The notes below the pieces were generated by a model, which was not told where the DNA came from, ran no database searches, and saw only the letters and a list, made by a program, of their open reading frames with translations. This document shows positions 33,539-43,243 of a stretch of 64,000 nt of DNA, one piece after another. Where the stretch lies: assembly GCF_019334315.1 (NCBI RefSeq), contig NZ_JAHWGL010000005.1:1-64000 (forward strand), read 5' to 3'. Both the position numbers and the translations under genes were made by a program. The first letter of the stretch is position 1. Each line of letters starts with the position of its first letter. Origin of the DNA: Hymenobacter profundi (lineage in GTDB: Bacteria; Bacteroidota; Bacteroidia; Cytophagales; Hymenobacteraceae).

Positions 33539-35341
33539 ATGACCACACCTCCCCCTACCTCCCGCACCCATACTTACAACATGGGCCTGATTGGCAACTG
33601 CGCCTTCCTAGGCCTGATTGGAACTGATACGGCCGTGCGCTGGCTGTGCTGGCCGCGCTTCGATAGCAGCTTTGTGTTTGGTAGTCTGCTTGACTCTCAC
33701 AAAGGCGGTGAGTACAGCATCCGGCCCGCCGAGGGGGAGTTTCGGAGCAACCAGTACTATCTCGACAACACCAACGTGCTGTGCACTGAGATTGAAACCC
33801 CTGACGGCCGCTACCGCGTCACGGACTTTGCCCCGCGCTTCACGCAGTACGAACGTAACTACAAGCCCCTAATGTTTGTGCGGAAGGTGGAGCCCTTGCA
33901 GGGCACGCCCCGCGTGCGGGTGCGCTGCCAGCCGGTAGGGCAATATGGCGAGCAGGCACTCAGCCGCCGCCGCAGCTCCAACCACATTGCGTTTCTGGGC
34001 TTGGAAGAGGAAATTCGCCTCACTACCAATATTCCACTTACCTACGTGCTCGATGACCAGGATTTTGTCCTGAACGACACGTTTTATCTAGTGCTCACCT
34101 ACGGCGCTCCGCTGGAAGCACCCTTGGAAAGCACCGCCGAACGGTTTCTGCGCGAAACCACCCAGTACTGGCGCAAGTGGGTGAAGAGCATGAGCATCGG
34201 CACGTTCCATCAAGCAGCCGTAATTCGCTCAGCGCTAGCCCTAAAGCTGCACCAGTACGAGGACACAGGCGCTATTATTGCCGCCACTACTACCTCTCTA
34301 CCCGAAGCCCCTGGCTCGGGCCGCAACTGGGACTACCGCTTCTGCTGGATGCGCGACACCTATTATATCCTCACGGCCTTCAACAACATTGGTCACTTCG
34401 AGGAGATGGAGCGCTACTTCCACTACATCGCCAATATCTCGACCAAGGTAGAAGACAAGTATCAGCCCCTGTACAGCATCAGCGGGGCTTCCAAGCTGAT
34501 TGAGGAGGAACTGGACCTGGAGGGCTACCTTGGCAACCGCCCCGTACGTATCGGCAACGATGCCTACACGCACATTCAGAACGACGTGTATGGGCAAGTG
34601 CTGGTTGCGCTGCTGCCGCTCTACGTAGACCGGCGCTTCATCGATTTTGAACGCACCCACACCGAAAAGCTGATCTACGACGCCCTGCGCCTGATTCGGC
34701 AAACCATGAACCAGCCCGACGCCGGGCTGTGGGAGTTCCGCACGTTGTCGCAGTACCATGCCTACACTTACCTGTTCCATTGGGCGGGTAGCCACGCGGC
34801 GTGCAAAGTGGCCAGCTACTTCCAGAACCCCGAAATCCAGCGTATGGCGCAGGAGTTGATGGACGAGGCGGCTGATAAAATTGAGCAGTGCTACAACCAG
34901 CAGCGTGGTGTATATACCAACGCCATTGGCTCGCCCCACCTCGACGCCAGCACCATGCAGTTGATCCTGATGGGCTACCTCGACCCGGCTTCCGAAAAAG
35001 CCCGCCAGCACTTGGTAGAGTTGGAAAAGGAGTTGATGACCCCCGAAGGCCTATTCTACCGCTACCGCCACGCCGACGACTTCGGCACGCCCGAAACCAC
35101 GTTCCTAATTTGCTCTTTCTGGTACGTAGAGGCCCTGGCCGCCGTCGGCCGTCTCGATGAAGCCATACGCGAGTTTGAAAAGCTGCTCAAGTACACCAAC
35201 CATCTGGGCCTGCTTTCCGAAGACGTAGACGCCAAAACCGGCTCGCAGTGGGGCAACTTCCCGCAGGCTTACAGCCACGTGGGCTTGGTAAACGCCGCCT
35301 ACCGTATCTCCAAAAAGCTGGACCGCCCGAACTTCTTGTAG
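33539..35341 (+). CDS. glycoside hydrolase family 15 enzyme (trehalase or glucoamylase type)
   Basis: 600 residues from ATG 33539. An N-terminal beta domain begins MGLIGNCAFLGLIGTDTAVR, the start typical of GH15 proteins. Catalytic-domain landmarks: GSGRNWDYRFCWMRDTYYIL (about residue 260), NDVYGQVLVALLPLY, and EDVDAKTGSQWGNFPQAYSH with the general base region. Some GH15 proteins of this subgroup (the mycobacterial type) are trehalases. The convergent neighbour makes trehalose, so trehalase is the favoured role; glucan hydrolysis remains possible. No signal peptide, therefore cytoplasmic. Confidence 0.87.
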   Translation: MTTPPPTSRTHTYNMGLIGNCAFLGLIGTDTAVRWLCWPRFDSSFVFGSLLDSHKGGEYSIRPAEGEFRSNQYYLDNTNVLCTEIETPDGRYRVTDFAPRFTQYERNYKPLMFVRKVEPLQGTPRVRVRCQPVGQYGEQALSRRRSSNHIAFLGLEEEIRLTTNIPLTYVLDDQDFVLNDTFYLVLTYGAPLEAPLESTAERFLRETTQYWRKWVKSMSIGTFHQAAVIRSALALKLHQYEDTGAIIAATTTSLPEAPGSGRNWDYRFCWMRDTYYILTAFNNIGHFEEMERYFHYIANISTKVEDKYQPLYSISGASKLIEEELDLEGYLGNRPVRIGNDAYTHIQNDVYGQVLVALLPLYVDRRFIDFERTHTEKLIYDALRLIRQTMNQPDAGLWEFRTLSQYHAYTYLFHWAGSHAACKVASYFQNPEIQRMAQELMDEAADKIEQCYNQQRGVYTNAIGSPHLDASTMQLILMGYLDPASEKARQHLVELEKELMTPEGLFYRYRHADDFGTPETTFLICSFWYVEALAAVGRLDEAIREFEKLLKYTNHLGLLSEDVDAKTGSQWGNFPQAYSHVGLVNAAYRISKKLDRPNFL

Positions 35342-35348
35342 GGTTATA

Positions 35349-35438
35349 AAAAAAGCTGTTGGCCGTTAGCTGATAGCTGTTAGCTTCTCTAAGAGATAGA
35401 AAGCTAACAGCTATCAGCTAACGGCCAACAGCTTTTTT
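35349..35438. terminator. very long perfect hairpin between convergent trehalose genes
   Basis: 38-base arms 35349-35386 and 35401-35438, fully complementary, 14-base loop. The arm begins AAAAAAGCTGTTGGCC and contains repeats of TTAGCTGATAGCTG. Poly-T on both strands makes it a bidirectional terminator; its length and internal repeats also resemble a mobile palindrome. Confidence 0.9.
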
Positions 35439-35447
35439 ACAGTAATA

Positions 35448-37640
35448 CTACTGCGGCACGCTCACCTCTGCCAGGCTTTGCAGTAGCTCCTGCACCTCTG
35501 TGGTGCCGGGCACGTGGAAGCGCGCCAACGAGCGGCTATTGCGGCCTACCTTAATAGTGAAAGCATCTTTGGGCATCGCGCCGAAGGTATCCTCGTCGGT
35601 GCGGTCGTCGCCGATGGCCAGGATGAAGTCGGGCTGGTAGGTGGCCACCCAACGGGCGGCGGCGGTACCTTTGTTGAGACCGGCAGCCTTAATCTCAATC
35701 ACTTTGTTGCCCTCCAACACTTGCAGGTCGCTGTTGCTGGTCAGGAAGCTGAGGTGGCTGATGAGCTCGCGCACGCGTACGGCAGCTAGCTCGGCATCGG
35801 CGCGGCGGTAGTGCCACACCAGCGAGAAGTCTTTGTCTTCAATAAACGACCCCGCCGTGCGGCTCACATACAACTCCAGGGTAGGGCGAATTTCCTTCAT
35901 CCAGTCGTTGCGCATGGGCTGAAACAGCGTCCAGTCATGGCCTGCGGCCCGCAGCCACACGCCGTGCTCGGCAATGAAATCGACGGGCAAATGGCCCAGC
36001 CATTTCTGCAGCGTCTGCCGGTCGCGCCCGCTGATAATCACCACGCGGTTGTGCGGGTCGGCGCTTAGCGTAGTCAGGGTTTCCAGTATTTCCGCCGAAG
36101 GCGCCGCCTTCTGTGGGTTGGGGTGGAAGGGCGCCAGCGTGCCGTCGTAGTCGAGCAGCAGCAGGCGTTGCGAAGCGGTAGTATATTGTTGGCGGAGCGT
36201 GGTGGCTTCCGTCGCATCCAGCATTTCGGTGGCGAGGGTCATCTGTTTGATTTTAGTATACGCCAGACGATTCATAAACAGCTCCGTCCAGTGGTAAACG
36301 TTGTAGTGCTGCACCAAGGCCTGCATATTGGCTAGGCGCATTTTCTGCTCCTCCTCGGGCATTTCCAGCGCCTCATGCATGGCTTCGGCCAGCTGGTTCA
36401 TGTCGGAGGGGTTGATAAGCAGGGCGTCGGACAGCTCGCGGGCGGCGCCGGCCCGCTCACTCAAGATTAGCACACCGCTACGGTCGGCCTTGCTGGCAAT
36501 AAATTCCTTGGATACCAAGTTCATCCCGTCGCGGATGGGCGTTACCAGGGCTACCTCCGCCATGCGGTACAGGGCCGTTAGCTCTTCCAGCGGCAGCGAG
36601 CGGTAGAAATAATGAATCGGGTTCCAGGTGATGGTGCGGTAGTCGGCATTGATGCGGCCCACCAACTCGTCAATCTCCTCCTTCAACTCCTGATACTGCG
36701 CTACCTGGTCGCGCGAGGGCACTACCAGCATAATCAGCGTAGCGCGGCCCTGCCATTCGGGGTAGCGCTGGAGCAGCAGCTCAAAGGCCCGCAGGCGCTG
36801 GGCAATGCCCTTGGTGTAGTCGAGCCGGTCGATGGATAGGATGATGCGGGCGTTGGGTAGGGCCGCCAGGTAGTTTTGCTCGTGCTCCTGCGCCACCTCC
36901 GAGGCCGCGGCATTAGCGTAGCGCTCGTAGTCAATGCCCATCGGGAAAGCATCAATCAGCACCGTACGATTCTTCAACTCCAAGCGGCCGTTCTGGCTGG
37001 GGTAGCCCAGCAGCTGCGACACTGAGCTGAGGAAGTGACGCATGTAGCCAAAGGTGTGGAAACCAATCAGATCAGCGCCCAGCATGCCTTCCAGCAATTG
37101 CGTGCGCCAGGGTAGGGCGCGCAGCAGCTCATACGACGGAAACGGAATATGCAGGAAAAAGCCAATGGTGCTGTGCGGCCGGGCCTTGCGCAGCATTTGC
37201 GGTAGCAGCAGCAGTTGGTAGTCGTGTACCCAAATGGTATCATCGTCGCCGGCTGCCTCCAGCACGGCGTCGCAGAATTTCTGATTCACGGCCACATACG
37301 TCTCCCAGTGCTGCTCATTGTACACGGCATACTGGCTGAAGTAGTGGAAGGTAGGCCACAGCGTTTCGTTGCTGAACCCCTCGTAAAAACCCTTTATTTC
37401 GTCGTCGTTCAGGAAGACCGGCTGCATGCTGTCGGCCTGTAGTTTGGTGGTAATCTGCTGCCGCTCCGTTTCGTCGTCTGCTACCAGGCCGGGCCAGCCA
37501 ATCCAGACGTTGCCCTCGGCCCGGTAAATAGAGCCCAGCCCCGTCGCCAATCCGCCTTCACTGGGCGTAAAAGCCAGGTCGTCGTCGGTGCGCTGTACTT
37601 TGGTAGGCAAACGGTTAGAAACAATAATAGTACGCGACAT
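35448..37640 (-). CDS. bifunctional trehalose-6-phosphate synthase / phosphatase
   Basis: 730 residues. Residues 1 to about 470 are a GT20 synthase (OtsA): MSRTIIVSNRLPTKV, GGLATGLGSIYR, VWVHDYQLLLLP-like segment (TIWVHDYQLLLLPQML), IDRLDYTKGIAQRLRAFELL. Residues about 490-730 are a HAD phosphatase (OtsB): LLLLDYDGTLAPFHPNP with the nucleophile Asp, IISGRDRQTLQKWLG, LAIGDDRTDEDTFGAMP. Makes trehalose from UDP-glucose and glucose-6-phosphate in two steps. It faces the GH15 gene tail to tail, with a 90-base hairpin between. Probably cytoplasmic and stress-regulated, but no regulator is seen. Confidence 0.94.
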   Translation of the reverse strand: MSRTIIVSNRLPTKVQRTDDDLAFTPSEGGLATGLGSIYRAEGNVWIGWPGLVADDETERQQITTKLQADSMQPVFLNDDEIKGFYEGFSNETLWPTFHYFSQYAVYNEQHWETYVAVNQKFCDAVLEAAGDDDTIWVHDYQLLLLPQMLRKARPHSTIGFFLHIPFPSYELLRALPWRTQLLEGMLGADLIGFHTFGYMRHFLSSVSQLLGYPSQNGRLELKNRTVLIDAFPMGIDYERYANAAASEVAQEHEQNYLAALPNARIILSIDRLDYTKGIAQRLRAFELLLQRYPEWQGRATLIMLVVPSRDQVAQYQELKEEIDELVGRINADYRTITWNPIHYFYRSLPLEELTALYRMAEVALVTPIRDGMNLVSKEFIASKADRSGVLILSERAGAARELSDALLINPSDMNQLAEAMHEALEMPEEEQKMRLANMQALVQHYNVYHWTELFMNRLAYTKIKQMTLATEMLDATEATTLRQQYTTASQRLLLLDYDGTLAPFHPNPQKAAPSAEILETLTTLSADPHNRVVIISGRDRQTLQKWLGHLPVDFIAEHGVWLRAAGHDWTLFQPMRNDWMKEIRPTLELYVSRTAGSFIEDKDFSLVWHYRRADAELAAVRVRELISHLSFLTSNSDLQVLEGNKVIEIKAAGLNKGTAAARWVATYQPDFILAIGDDRTDEDTFGAMPKDAFTIKVGRNSRSLARFHVPGTTEVQELLQSLAEVSVPQ

Positions 37641-38160
37641 AGAAAGAAAGCTTGGTGAAAGAAAGAGTAGGCATTCAAGTAATAAGTAGTACGGAGTAGA
37701 ATTGTTTATTACCGAATGGGAATAACGATTATTACAAACGATAGGTTAGGGTAAGGTCATCAGGCACAAGTCAACACCGCAGCAATTCTGTTTTTTGGTA
37801 TAATGGCTGATCTTATTGCTACTCACAGAATACAACAGAAATTACTATAGTACTACTGTAATCATCAATAATACTATCGTGTTGTGCTTTGCTGCACGAT
37901 TGTTCTGTGTGGTGCAGTTATTCCAGTGGTCGTAGGTAGAGAAGACTATTGGTTTTTAGGGGTGATGTGCTGTACATAAGTAGAGCATTGAAAATCTATC
38001 AACATTTTTTCAATAGAGAAAAATACTATTGCCCTTACGCGGTATAGAATATCCTGCTGTCAGAGTACATAAGCAAGTAACCCGCATTTCATGAGTTAAT
38101 TGCTGTGGTACAGTTGTAGCGAAGTGTAGCTTGGGGTAGATGAACCAGTAGCACTAAAAA
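37641..38160. other. AT-rich gap before the trehalose synthase gene
   Basis: About 520 bases of low GC with no supported open frame and no clear consensus promoter. Its length and composition suggest the leader and control region of the 35448 gene or recently acquired sequence. Confidence 0.35.
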
Positions 38161-38196
38161 TAAAAGTCCGATTAGCGGCAGCTAATCGGACTTTTA
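38161..38196 (-). terminator. terminator of the AT-hook mini-protein gene
   Basis: TAAAAGTCCGATTAGC pairs perfectly with GCTAATCGGACTTTTA, four-base loop. T-rich arm on the minus strand, 19 bases past the stop. Confidence 0.93.
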
Positions 38197-38215
38197 AAAA
38201 CAGGGGCCGGATAAA

Positions 38216-38443
38216 TTACTCGGCAGTTTCGGCTTTGCGCGGGCGGCCAGGCTTGCGGGCACCTTCGGCACGAGGCTTACGCTCCTTGGCGGTAGGCGTG
38301 TAGCCGGGCTGTAGCATTTCGTTTAGCTCTTCTAGCAGCGAATTTACTTTCGTAACGTTTTTGCGAATCTGATTGAGTAATTGCTCGTTGGTGGCGGCAT
38401 TATCAACAATTTCCTGCAGGCGGGCAATATCCATGGTTGCCAT
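38216..38443 (-). CDS. AT-hook mini-protein, likely nucleoid-associated
   Basis: 75 residues. Residues 1-45 are a hydrophobic-heptad helix (MDIARLQEIVDNAATNEQLL, KNVTKVNSLLEELNEML), a probable dimerising coiled coil. The basic tail ends EGARKPGRPRKAETAE, and KPGRPRK is the canonical AT-hook for the minor groove of AT-rich DNA. This oligomerise-and-hook plan recalls H-NS-like silencers, though the sequence is not related to H-NS. A second ATG (M4) is possible. It has its own promoter element and terminator. Confidence 0.75.
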   Translation of the reverse strand: MATMDIARLQEIVDNAATNEQLLNQIRKNVTKVNSLLEELNEMLQPGYTPTAKERKPRAEGARKPGRPRKAETAE

Positions 38444-38492
38444 TATGAGTTAAGTTGTGAGTTTAAATTAACGTGTTGTAAATGTTACGTGA

Positions 38493-38500
38493 CAAATATA
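38493..38500 (-). promoter_or_regulatory. -7 element of the AT-hook gene
   Basis: On the minus strand this reads TATATTTG, matching TAnnTTTG, 50 bases before the ATG. The -33 position is AT-rich but lacks an exact TTG. Confidence 0.45.
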
Positions 38501-38811
38501 GTGTTAGTTCCTGAGTGGTAATAATAAAAAATAAATTAATTAATAGATGTATGAATGATATGGTTTGCACAAGATTGTGCCTGCGGTTTCTTCTCTTGTT
38601 TTTTATTATTACGTCAATGCGTGTAATAGTTATGCTGAATGGTTGAAAGACAATTTTTTAATGACGCTGCTATCTGAAAAGATGAAAAATACGCTTACAG
38701 CTTACTTAGATATACTTGAGATAAATATATCTAAGTAGTTCAGTAGTAGTAGCTAAAGATGAGTGTATTCCGCAACACATTGCAAATGCTGCTTATAGCC
38801 ACAGCAGTAGA
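38501..38811. other. AT-rich gap of about 310 bases
   Basis: Low GC, with runs such as AATAATAAAAAATAAATTAA. No supported gene. It contains ATATACTTGAGATAAATATAT and similar AT tracts that an AT-hook protein could bind; no palindrome above 8 bp noticed. Confidence 0.35.
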
Positions 38812-39825
38812 CTATACTTTTCTCGCAGCTGAACTAGTATTTTCACTACCGCTCAGCAAAAATTCGCGCAGCCGGTTGATGTGGCGTTTTATTTCTTCGA
38901 TGCGTTCTTCCTGCTGGGCGCTCCAGTACCCTTCGCCGTGGCTAGCCATATTGCTGAGTAGGTTTTTGCGCTCTTCCATCATGCGCAAGGCCACCCACAG
39001 CGTTTCCTCCATTTCCTGCTGCGAAGATTCGAGCAAGGCCTCGGCGGTGTAGGCGTGGCCGGTGTGGCAGCGAAAGCGCAGCACGCTGCCTTCATTCACC
39101 TCCCAAAGATTACCGCCGCAGCCGGGGCACGTGAGGGGCACTTGGTGCCCAATCTCACTAACTTCGTCTACTGTACCCATAACACGCTCGGCAATAGCCG
39201 CTTCTAGTTGTAAGTCGTGCGGAATGTGTGGGCGATGCTCCGGTTTACTGACCTGCTGACCTACCAAATCCATCAGCAGTGCCCCCATCTGGCTCATGGG
39301 CACCACGTAATCGACGGCCACGTGGCGCAGGGCGCTTTCGGGCATGCTGGCAAACTCGGCGTCGGCGGGGTCTTGCACCACGGCAGTGCCACCGCAGCGC
39401 TTCACAAAGTCGAGGCCAGCGGTACCATCGTGCAGCATACCCGTTAGGACCACGCCAATGACATGGGAATCGAAAGCCACGGCGGCCGAGCGAAATAGCG
39501 CATCGGCGGCCGGGCGGTAGTTGTTTTCGTGCGGGCCTTTGGTAACCAGTATGCGGTCTTCGTGCGTGAGCAGGTGCCGGTCGGGCGGGGCCAGGTAGAG
39601 GGTACCTGCTTGCAAAGGCGTTTGGTCTACTGCCAGCTGGCAGTGCAGGGAGGTGTGCATGGACAGCCTGTGCACCAGGGGCTGGCCCGTCGAGTCGGGG
39701 GCCAGGTGTTGCACTACCAATACGGCTGCCGGAAGCGTAGCAGGAAGTTGCGCTACTAGGCGCGTGAGAGCCGGCATACCACCGGCGGAAGTGCCAATAA
39801 CAATAAGATAAGAAGGAGCAGCCAC
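38812..39825 (-). CDS. CheB-type methylesterase without receiver domain
   Basis: 337 residues. The catalytic triad is visible: Ser13 in VIGTSAGG, His40 in VVQHLAPD, Asp133 in VVLTGMLHDGTAG. There is no N-terminal receiver domain, so it is not controlled like classical CheB. After the enzyme (about 190) comes a zinc-ribbon-like patch CPGCGGNLWEV, RFRCHTGHAY and then a Met/Glu-rich helix. In chemotaxis the reaction removes methyl groups from receptor glutamates. The gene is divergent from the CheB-CheR fusion, with which it may act; no chemoreceptor is present in the window. Confidence 0.88.
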   Translation of the reverse strand: MAAPSYLIVIGTSAGGMPALTRLVAQLPATLPAAVLVVQHLAPDSTGQPLVHRLSMHTSLHCQLAVDQTPLQAGTLYLAPPDRHLLTHEDRILVTKGPHENNYRPAADALFRSAAVAFDSHVIGVVLTGMLHDGTAGLDFVKRCGGTAVVQDPADAEFASMPESALRHVAVDYVVPMSQMGALLMDLVGQQVSKPEHRPHIPHDLQLEAAIAERVMGTVDEVSEIGHQVPLTCPGCGGNLWEVNEGSVLRFRCHTGHAYTAEALLESSQQEMEETLWVALRMMEERKNLLSNMASHGEGYWSAQQEERIEEIKRHINRLREFLLSGSENTSSAARKV

Positions 39826-40003
39826 GGAAAACGTAAAAGGTTAAGATAGAACGCCAGGCGCAGGGCGGTTGTATACTACGCACCAAAACCACAAGCGGGC
39901 TATGTCGAATTAACTTATTTTTAATTGAAATTTGTCGATTCTGTGCCCTGGGACGCGTTTACTGTTCTGCTTATTTTCTTCTTCTATTCCCTTCTGATTG
40001 TGT

Positions 40004-43000
40004 ATGAGTTCATCTAAACAGCCTTCCAAGCAACAGCACAGTGGCTTAGCTGCCCGACCCGTGGAGGAGGCCACAACTGATGCTATGCCGGCTCATCTGA
40101 TTCAGGAGCCGTTGGGGGTAGGCGTCGCGCCTGTCCGCCACGAGGAAGACCGGTTTACGGTGGTGGCGCTGGGGGGGTCGGCGGGCTCTTTGGAGGCATT
40201 CAAACAGTTTTTTCAGCATTTGCCCTCGCATACGGGCCTGGCCTACGTGGTGGTCACGCACTTGTCGCCCACACAGGAGGGGGAGATGGCGCAGGTGATG
40301 CAGCACTTCACCACCATGCCCGTTATGGAAGCGAAAGACGGCATGCGGGTGCGGCCCAACCACGTGTACGTGATTCCGTCCAACCACGACCTGAGCCTGC
40401 TGCACGGCATTTTGTACCTGCTCAAGCCCACCCAGGCGCCGGGGCGCCGCCTACCCATCGACTTTTTCTTGCAGAGCCTGGCCAAAGACGTACGCGAGCG
40501 GGCGGTGTGCATCATCTTCTCCGGCATGGGCTCCGATGGTAGCCTGGGCCTGAAGCTGGTGATGGAGAACTTTGGGATGGTGATGGTGCAGGACCCCGAA
40601 ACGGCAGCGTACGACTCGATGCCCCGCGCCGCCATGGCCACCGAGTTTGTAGACTTTGTGCTGGCGCCGGAAATGATGCCCGCTAAGCTGCTCGACTACG
40701 TAGAGCGGCCCCTGCTGGGGCGCCCGCCCCGTCTCAGCGAAAATCGGGACGACGCCAATAGCAAACCGGCCCACGCCCTGCAAAAAATCTTCCTGCTGAT
40801 TCGCTCCCAAACCGGGCACGACTTCAGCTACTACAAGCGCAACACGGTGTTTCGGCGCATCGAGCGGCGCATGAACGCGCACCAGATCAAGGAATTCACC
40901 CACTACGTGCGCTATTTGCAGGAAAACCCCCACGAGGTAGAGCAGCTGTTTCGGGAGTTACTGATTGGCGTCACCAAGTTCTTCCGCGACCACGAGGCCT
41001 TCGAGCACCTGAAAACGCATCTGCGGCCCGTGTTGCAGCGCAAAGAAACCGATAGCACCATACGCGTGTGGGCGCCCGGCTGCTCTACCGGCGAGGAGGC
41101 CTACTCGCTGGCCATGCTGCTGCTCGAATGCCTGGACGCGGTGGACCCCAGCCGCTACCTTAAGATTCAGATTTTTGCCACCGATATCAGCGCCGAGAGC
41201 ATCGACTTTGCCCGCACTGGGCTCTACCCCGAGAACATCGTAGCCGATGTAAGCCCGGAACGCTTGGAGCGCTTTTTCCAGAAGGTCGACGGCCACTACC
41301 AGATTCGCAAGGAGGTGCGCGATTTGGTGGTGTTTGCCCTGCACAACATCAACAAAGACGCGCCCTTCACGAAGCTGGACCTGCTGTGTTGCCGCAACCT
41401 GCTGATTTACCTGAGCGGGGAACTGCAAAAAAACCTGCTGCCCGTGTTTCACTACGCGCTCAACCCCAACAGCATTCTGTTCCTGGGGCCGAGCGAAAAC
41501 ATCACGGGCTTTCAGGATTTGTTTCAACCCCTGGATGTGAAGTGGAAGATTTCGCGCCGCACCGAAACGGCCGCGTCGTTGCCGCGGCTTGCCAATTTCC
41601 CGTTTTCTCTATCAAGCCATCCCATGGCTTTGCCCGTACCGCCCGTGCTAGTTCCTGCTTCTTCTTCTGCCCGCCGCGATGGTGGACCTTTTGCCTCCCT
41701 TATTCAGAAAGAGCTGCTGCGCACGTACGCGCCGCCGGCAGTGGTTATCAACAGCAAGGGCGAAATCCTGTACGTGAATGGCCGCACGGGCAAATACCTG
41801 GAGCCTGCCCCCGGCCTGAGCGGCATGAACCTGTTTGAGATGGCCCGCGAGGAGCTGAACTTTGAAATCAGTGGGGCCGTGTTCCGGGCTACCCAGTCGC
41901 GCGAGGATGTGGTGGTCGACAACGTGCGGGTGCGCACGGATACGGGCCAGCAGGTGCTACGCCTATCGGTGCGGCACCTGGGCGAGACCGACAACCTGGC
42001 GGGCTTGCTGCTGGTGGTGTTCGAAGATCAGCCTACCCCCCGACGCTTGCGCCTGGGCAAGCAAAGTGCTTCCCTTGAGCAGCGCAACGACGTCGCCTCG
42101 GCCCTCGAAAAGGAACTGCAATACACCAAGCACCGCCTCCAGACCACCATCGAGGAGATGGAAAGCAGCCTGGAAGAGCTGAAAAGCACCAACGAAGAGC
42201 TGCAATCGGCCAACGAGGAACTGCAAAGCACCAACGAGGAGGCCATGACCAACAAGGAAGAAATGCAGAGCCTGAACGAGGAACTGCTGACCCTGAACAT
42301 GCAGTACATGGCGCGCACGGAGGAGCTAACGCAGTCGGCCAACGACATGAAAAACCTGCTCGATGCCACCGAAATTGCCATTATCTTCCTCGATAACGAC
42401 ATGCTGGTGAAGCGCTTCACGCCGCCTGTAAGCCGCATCGTCAACCTGATGCCCAGCGACGTGGGTAGGCCCCTCATGCACTTTGCTTCCAACCTGCGCT
42501 ACGAGCACCTCGTTCGCGATGTGCAGCAAGTGCTCAGCCGCCTCACCCGCCAGGAGGCCAACATTCAGGCCGTAAACGGGCAGTGGTACACCATGCGCAT
42601 TTTGCCCTACCGTACCCTCGACAACTACATCAGCGGCGCCGTCATCACCTTCACGGAAATCACCAGCCTGAAGCAAATGGAGAAGCAGCTACAGGAAAGT
42701 GCCCGCTTTGCGGCCAGCATTCACGAGGCCGTGCGCGAGCCCCAGCTCACGCTCGACAAACAGCTGCGGGTGCTAACGGCCAGCCGCTCGTTTGCCGAGG
42801 CATTTCGGGAGCAGGCCAGTGAGCTGCCGGGCAAACCACTGGTTAGCCTCAATGGCGGCGCCTGGGACAAGCCCGCCCTGCGCCACCAGCTGCACCAGCT
42901 GCTCGATCCTGAATCGGACCAAATGGAGTTCAACGACTTGACACTGGATATGGCACTGCCAGAGGTAGGGCGGCGGCAAGTGGTGCTGTATGGTCGGCGC

Positions 43001-43075
43001 CTGCTGCACTTGGAGCAGCCTACTAACCAGGTGTTGCTAGGCGTGAAAAGCATAGCAGAGGATACCACTCCCTAA
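40004..43075 (+). CDS. CheB-CheR-PAS fusion protein
   Basis: 1023 residues from ATG 40004. Residues 52-235: CheB methylesterase with Ser59, His86 and Asp178 (FSGMGSDGS). About 255-510: CheR methyltransferase, with FRRIERRMNAHQIKEF, VTKFFRDHEAFEHL, WAPGCSTGEEAYSLAMLL and DLLCCRNLLIYL. About 565-670: first PAS-like domain (YAPPAVVINSKGEILYVNGR). About 690-790: heptad coiled coil with SLEELKSTNEELQSANEE. About 795-900: second PAS domain (LDATEIAIIFLDNDMLVKRF). No kinase domain; the next gene supplies one. Writers and erasers of methyl groups are joined here, as in known CheB/CheR sensory fusions. Confidence 0.92.
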   Translation: MSSSKQPSKQQHSGLAARPVEEATTDAMPAHLIQEPLGVGVAPVRHEEDRFTVVALGGSAGSLEAFKQFFQHLPSHTGLAYVVVTHLSPTQEGEMAQVMQHFTTMPVMEAKDGMRVRPNHVYVIPSNHDLSLLHGILYLLKPTQAPGRRLPIDFFLQSLAKDVRERAVCIIFSGMGSDGSLGLKLVMENFGMVMVQDPETAAYDSMPRAAMATEFVDFVLAPEMMPAKLLDYVERPLLGRPPRLSENRDDANSKPAHALQKIFLLIRSQTGHDFSYYKRNTVFRRIERRMNAHQIKEFTHYVRYLQENPHEVEQLFRELLIGVTKFFRDHEAFEHLKTHLRPVLQRKETDSTIRVWAPGCSTGEEAYSLAMLLLECLDAVDPSRYLKIQIFATDISAESIDFARTGLYPENIVADVSPERLERFFQKVDGHYQIRKEVRDLVVFALHNINKDAPFTKLDLLCCRNLLIYLSGELQKNLLPVFHYALNPNSILFLGPSENITGFQDLFQPLDVKWKISRRTETAASLPRLANFPFSLSSHPMALPVPPVLVPASSSARRDGGPFASLIQKELLRTYAPPAVVINSKGEILYVNGRTGKYLEPAPGLSGMNLFEMAREELNFEISGAVFRATQSREDVVVDNVRVRTDTGQQVLRLSVRHLGETDNLAGLLLVVFEDQPTPRRLRLGKQSASLEQRNDVASALEKELQYTKHRLQTTIEEMESSLEELKSTNEELQSANEELQSTNEEAMTNKEEMQSLNEELLTLNMQYMARTEELTQSANDMKNLLDATEIAIIFLDNDMLVKRFTPPVSRIVNLMPSDVGRPLMHFASNLRYEHLVRDVQQVLSRLTRQEANIQAVNGQWYTMRILPYRTLDNYISGAVITFTEITSLKQMEKQLQESARFAASIHEAVREPQLTLDKQLRVLTASRSFAEAFREQASELPGKPLVSLNGGAWDKPALRHQLHQLLDPESDQMEFNDLTLDMALPEVGRRQVVLYGRRLLHLEQPTNQVLLGVKSIAEDTTP

Positions 43076-43243
43076 GCCGCGCCGCCGCGCCAGGTTGCGT
43101 ACCTATTGGTTCTTTATAGGGTAGGAAAAGCCCGTATATCTTTAGCAGGACAGAAAGCGGCTGCCTGGCTTTTTCAACTACACTCCGGCTCTGTTCCTAC
43201 CCCCACTACCTACCAAATTCATTATCTATAACCGGCTTGTTGT

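Noticed and set aside
34298..35011. 237-codon minus-strand frame inside the GH15 gene
   Set aside because: Antisense of a clear enzyme gene, with no independent start signal.
37900..37990. Possible third copy of the 16-nt palindrome (GATGTGCTGTACAT near 37961)
   Set aside because: The arms do not match GTACATC/GATGTAC and spacing to a start codon is wrong.
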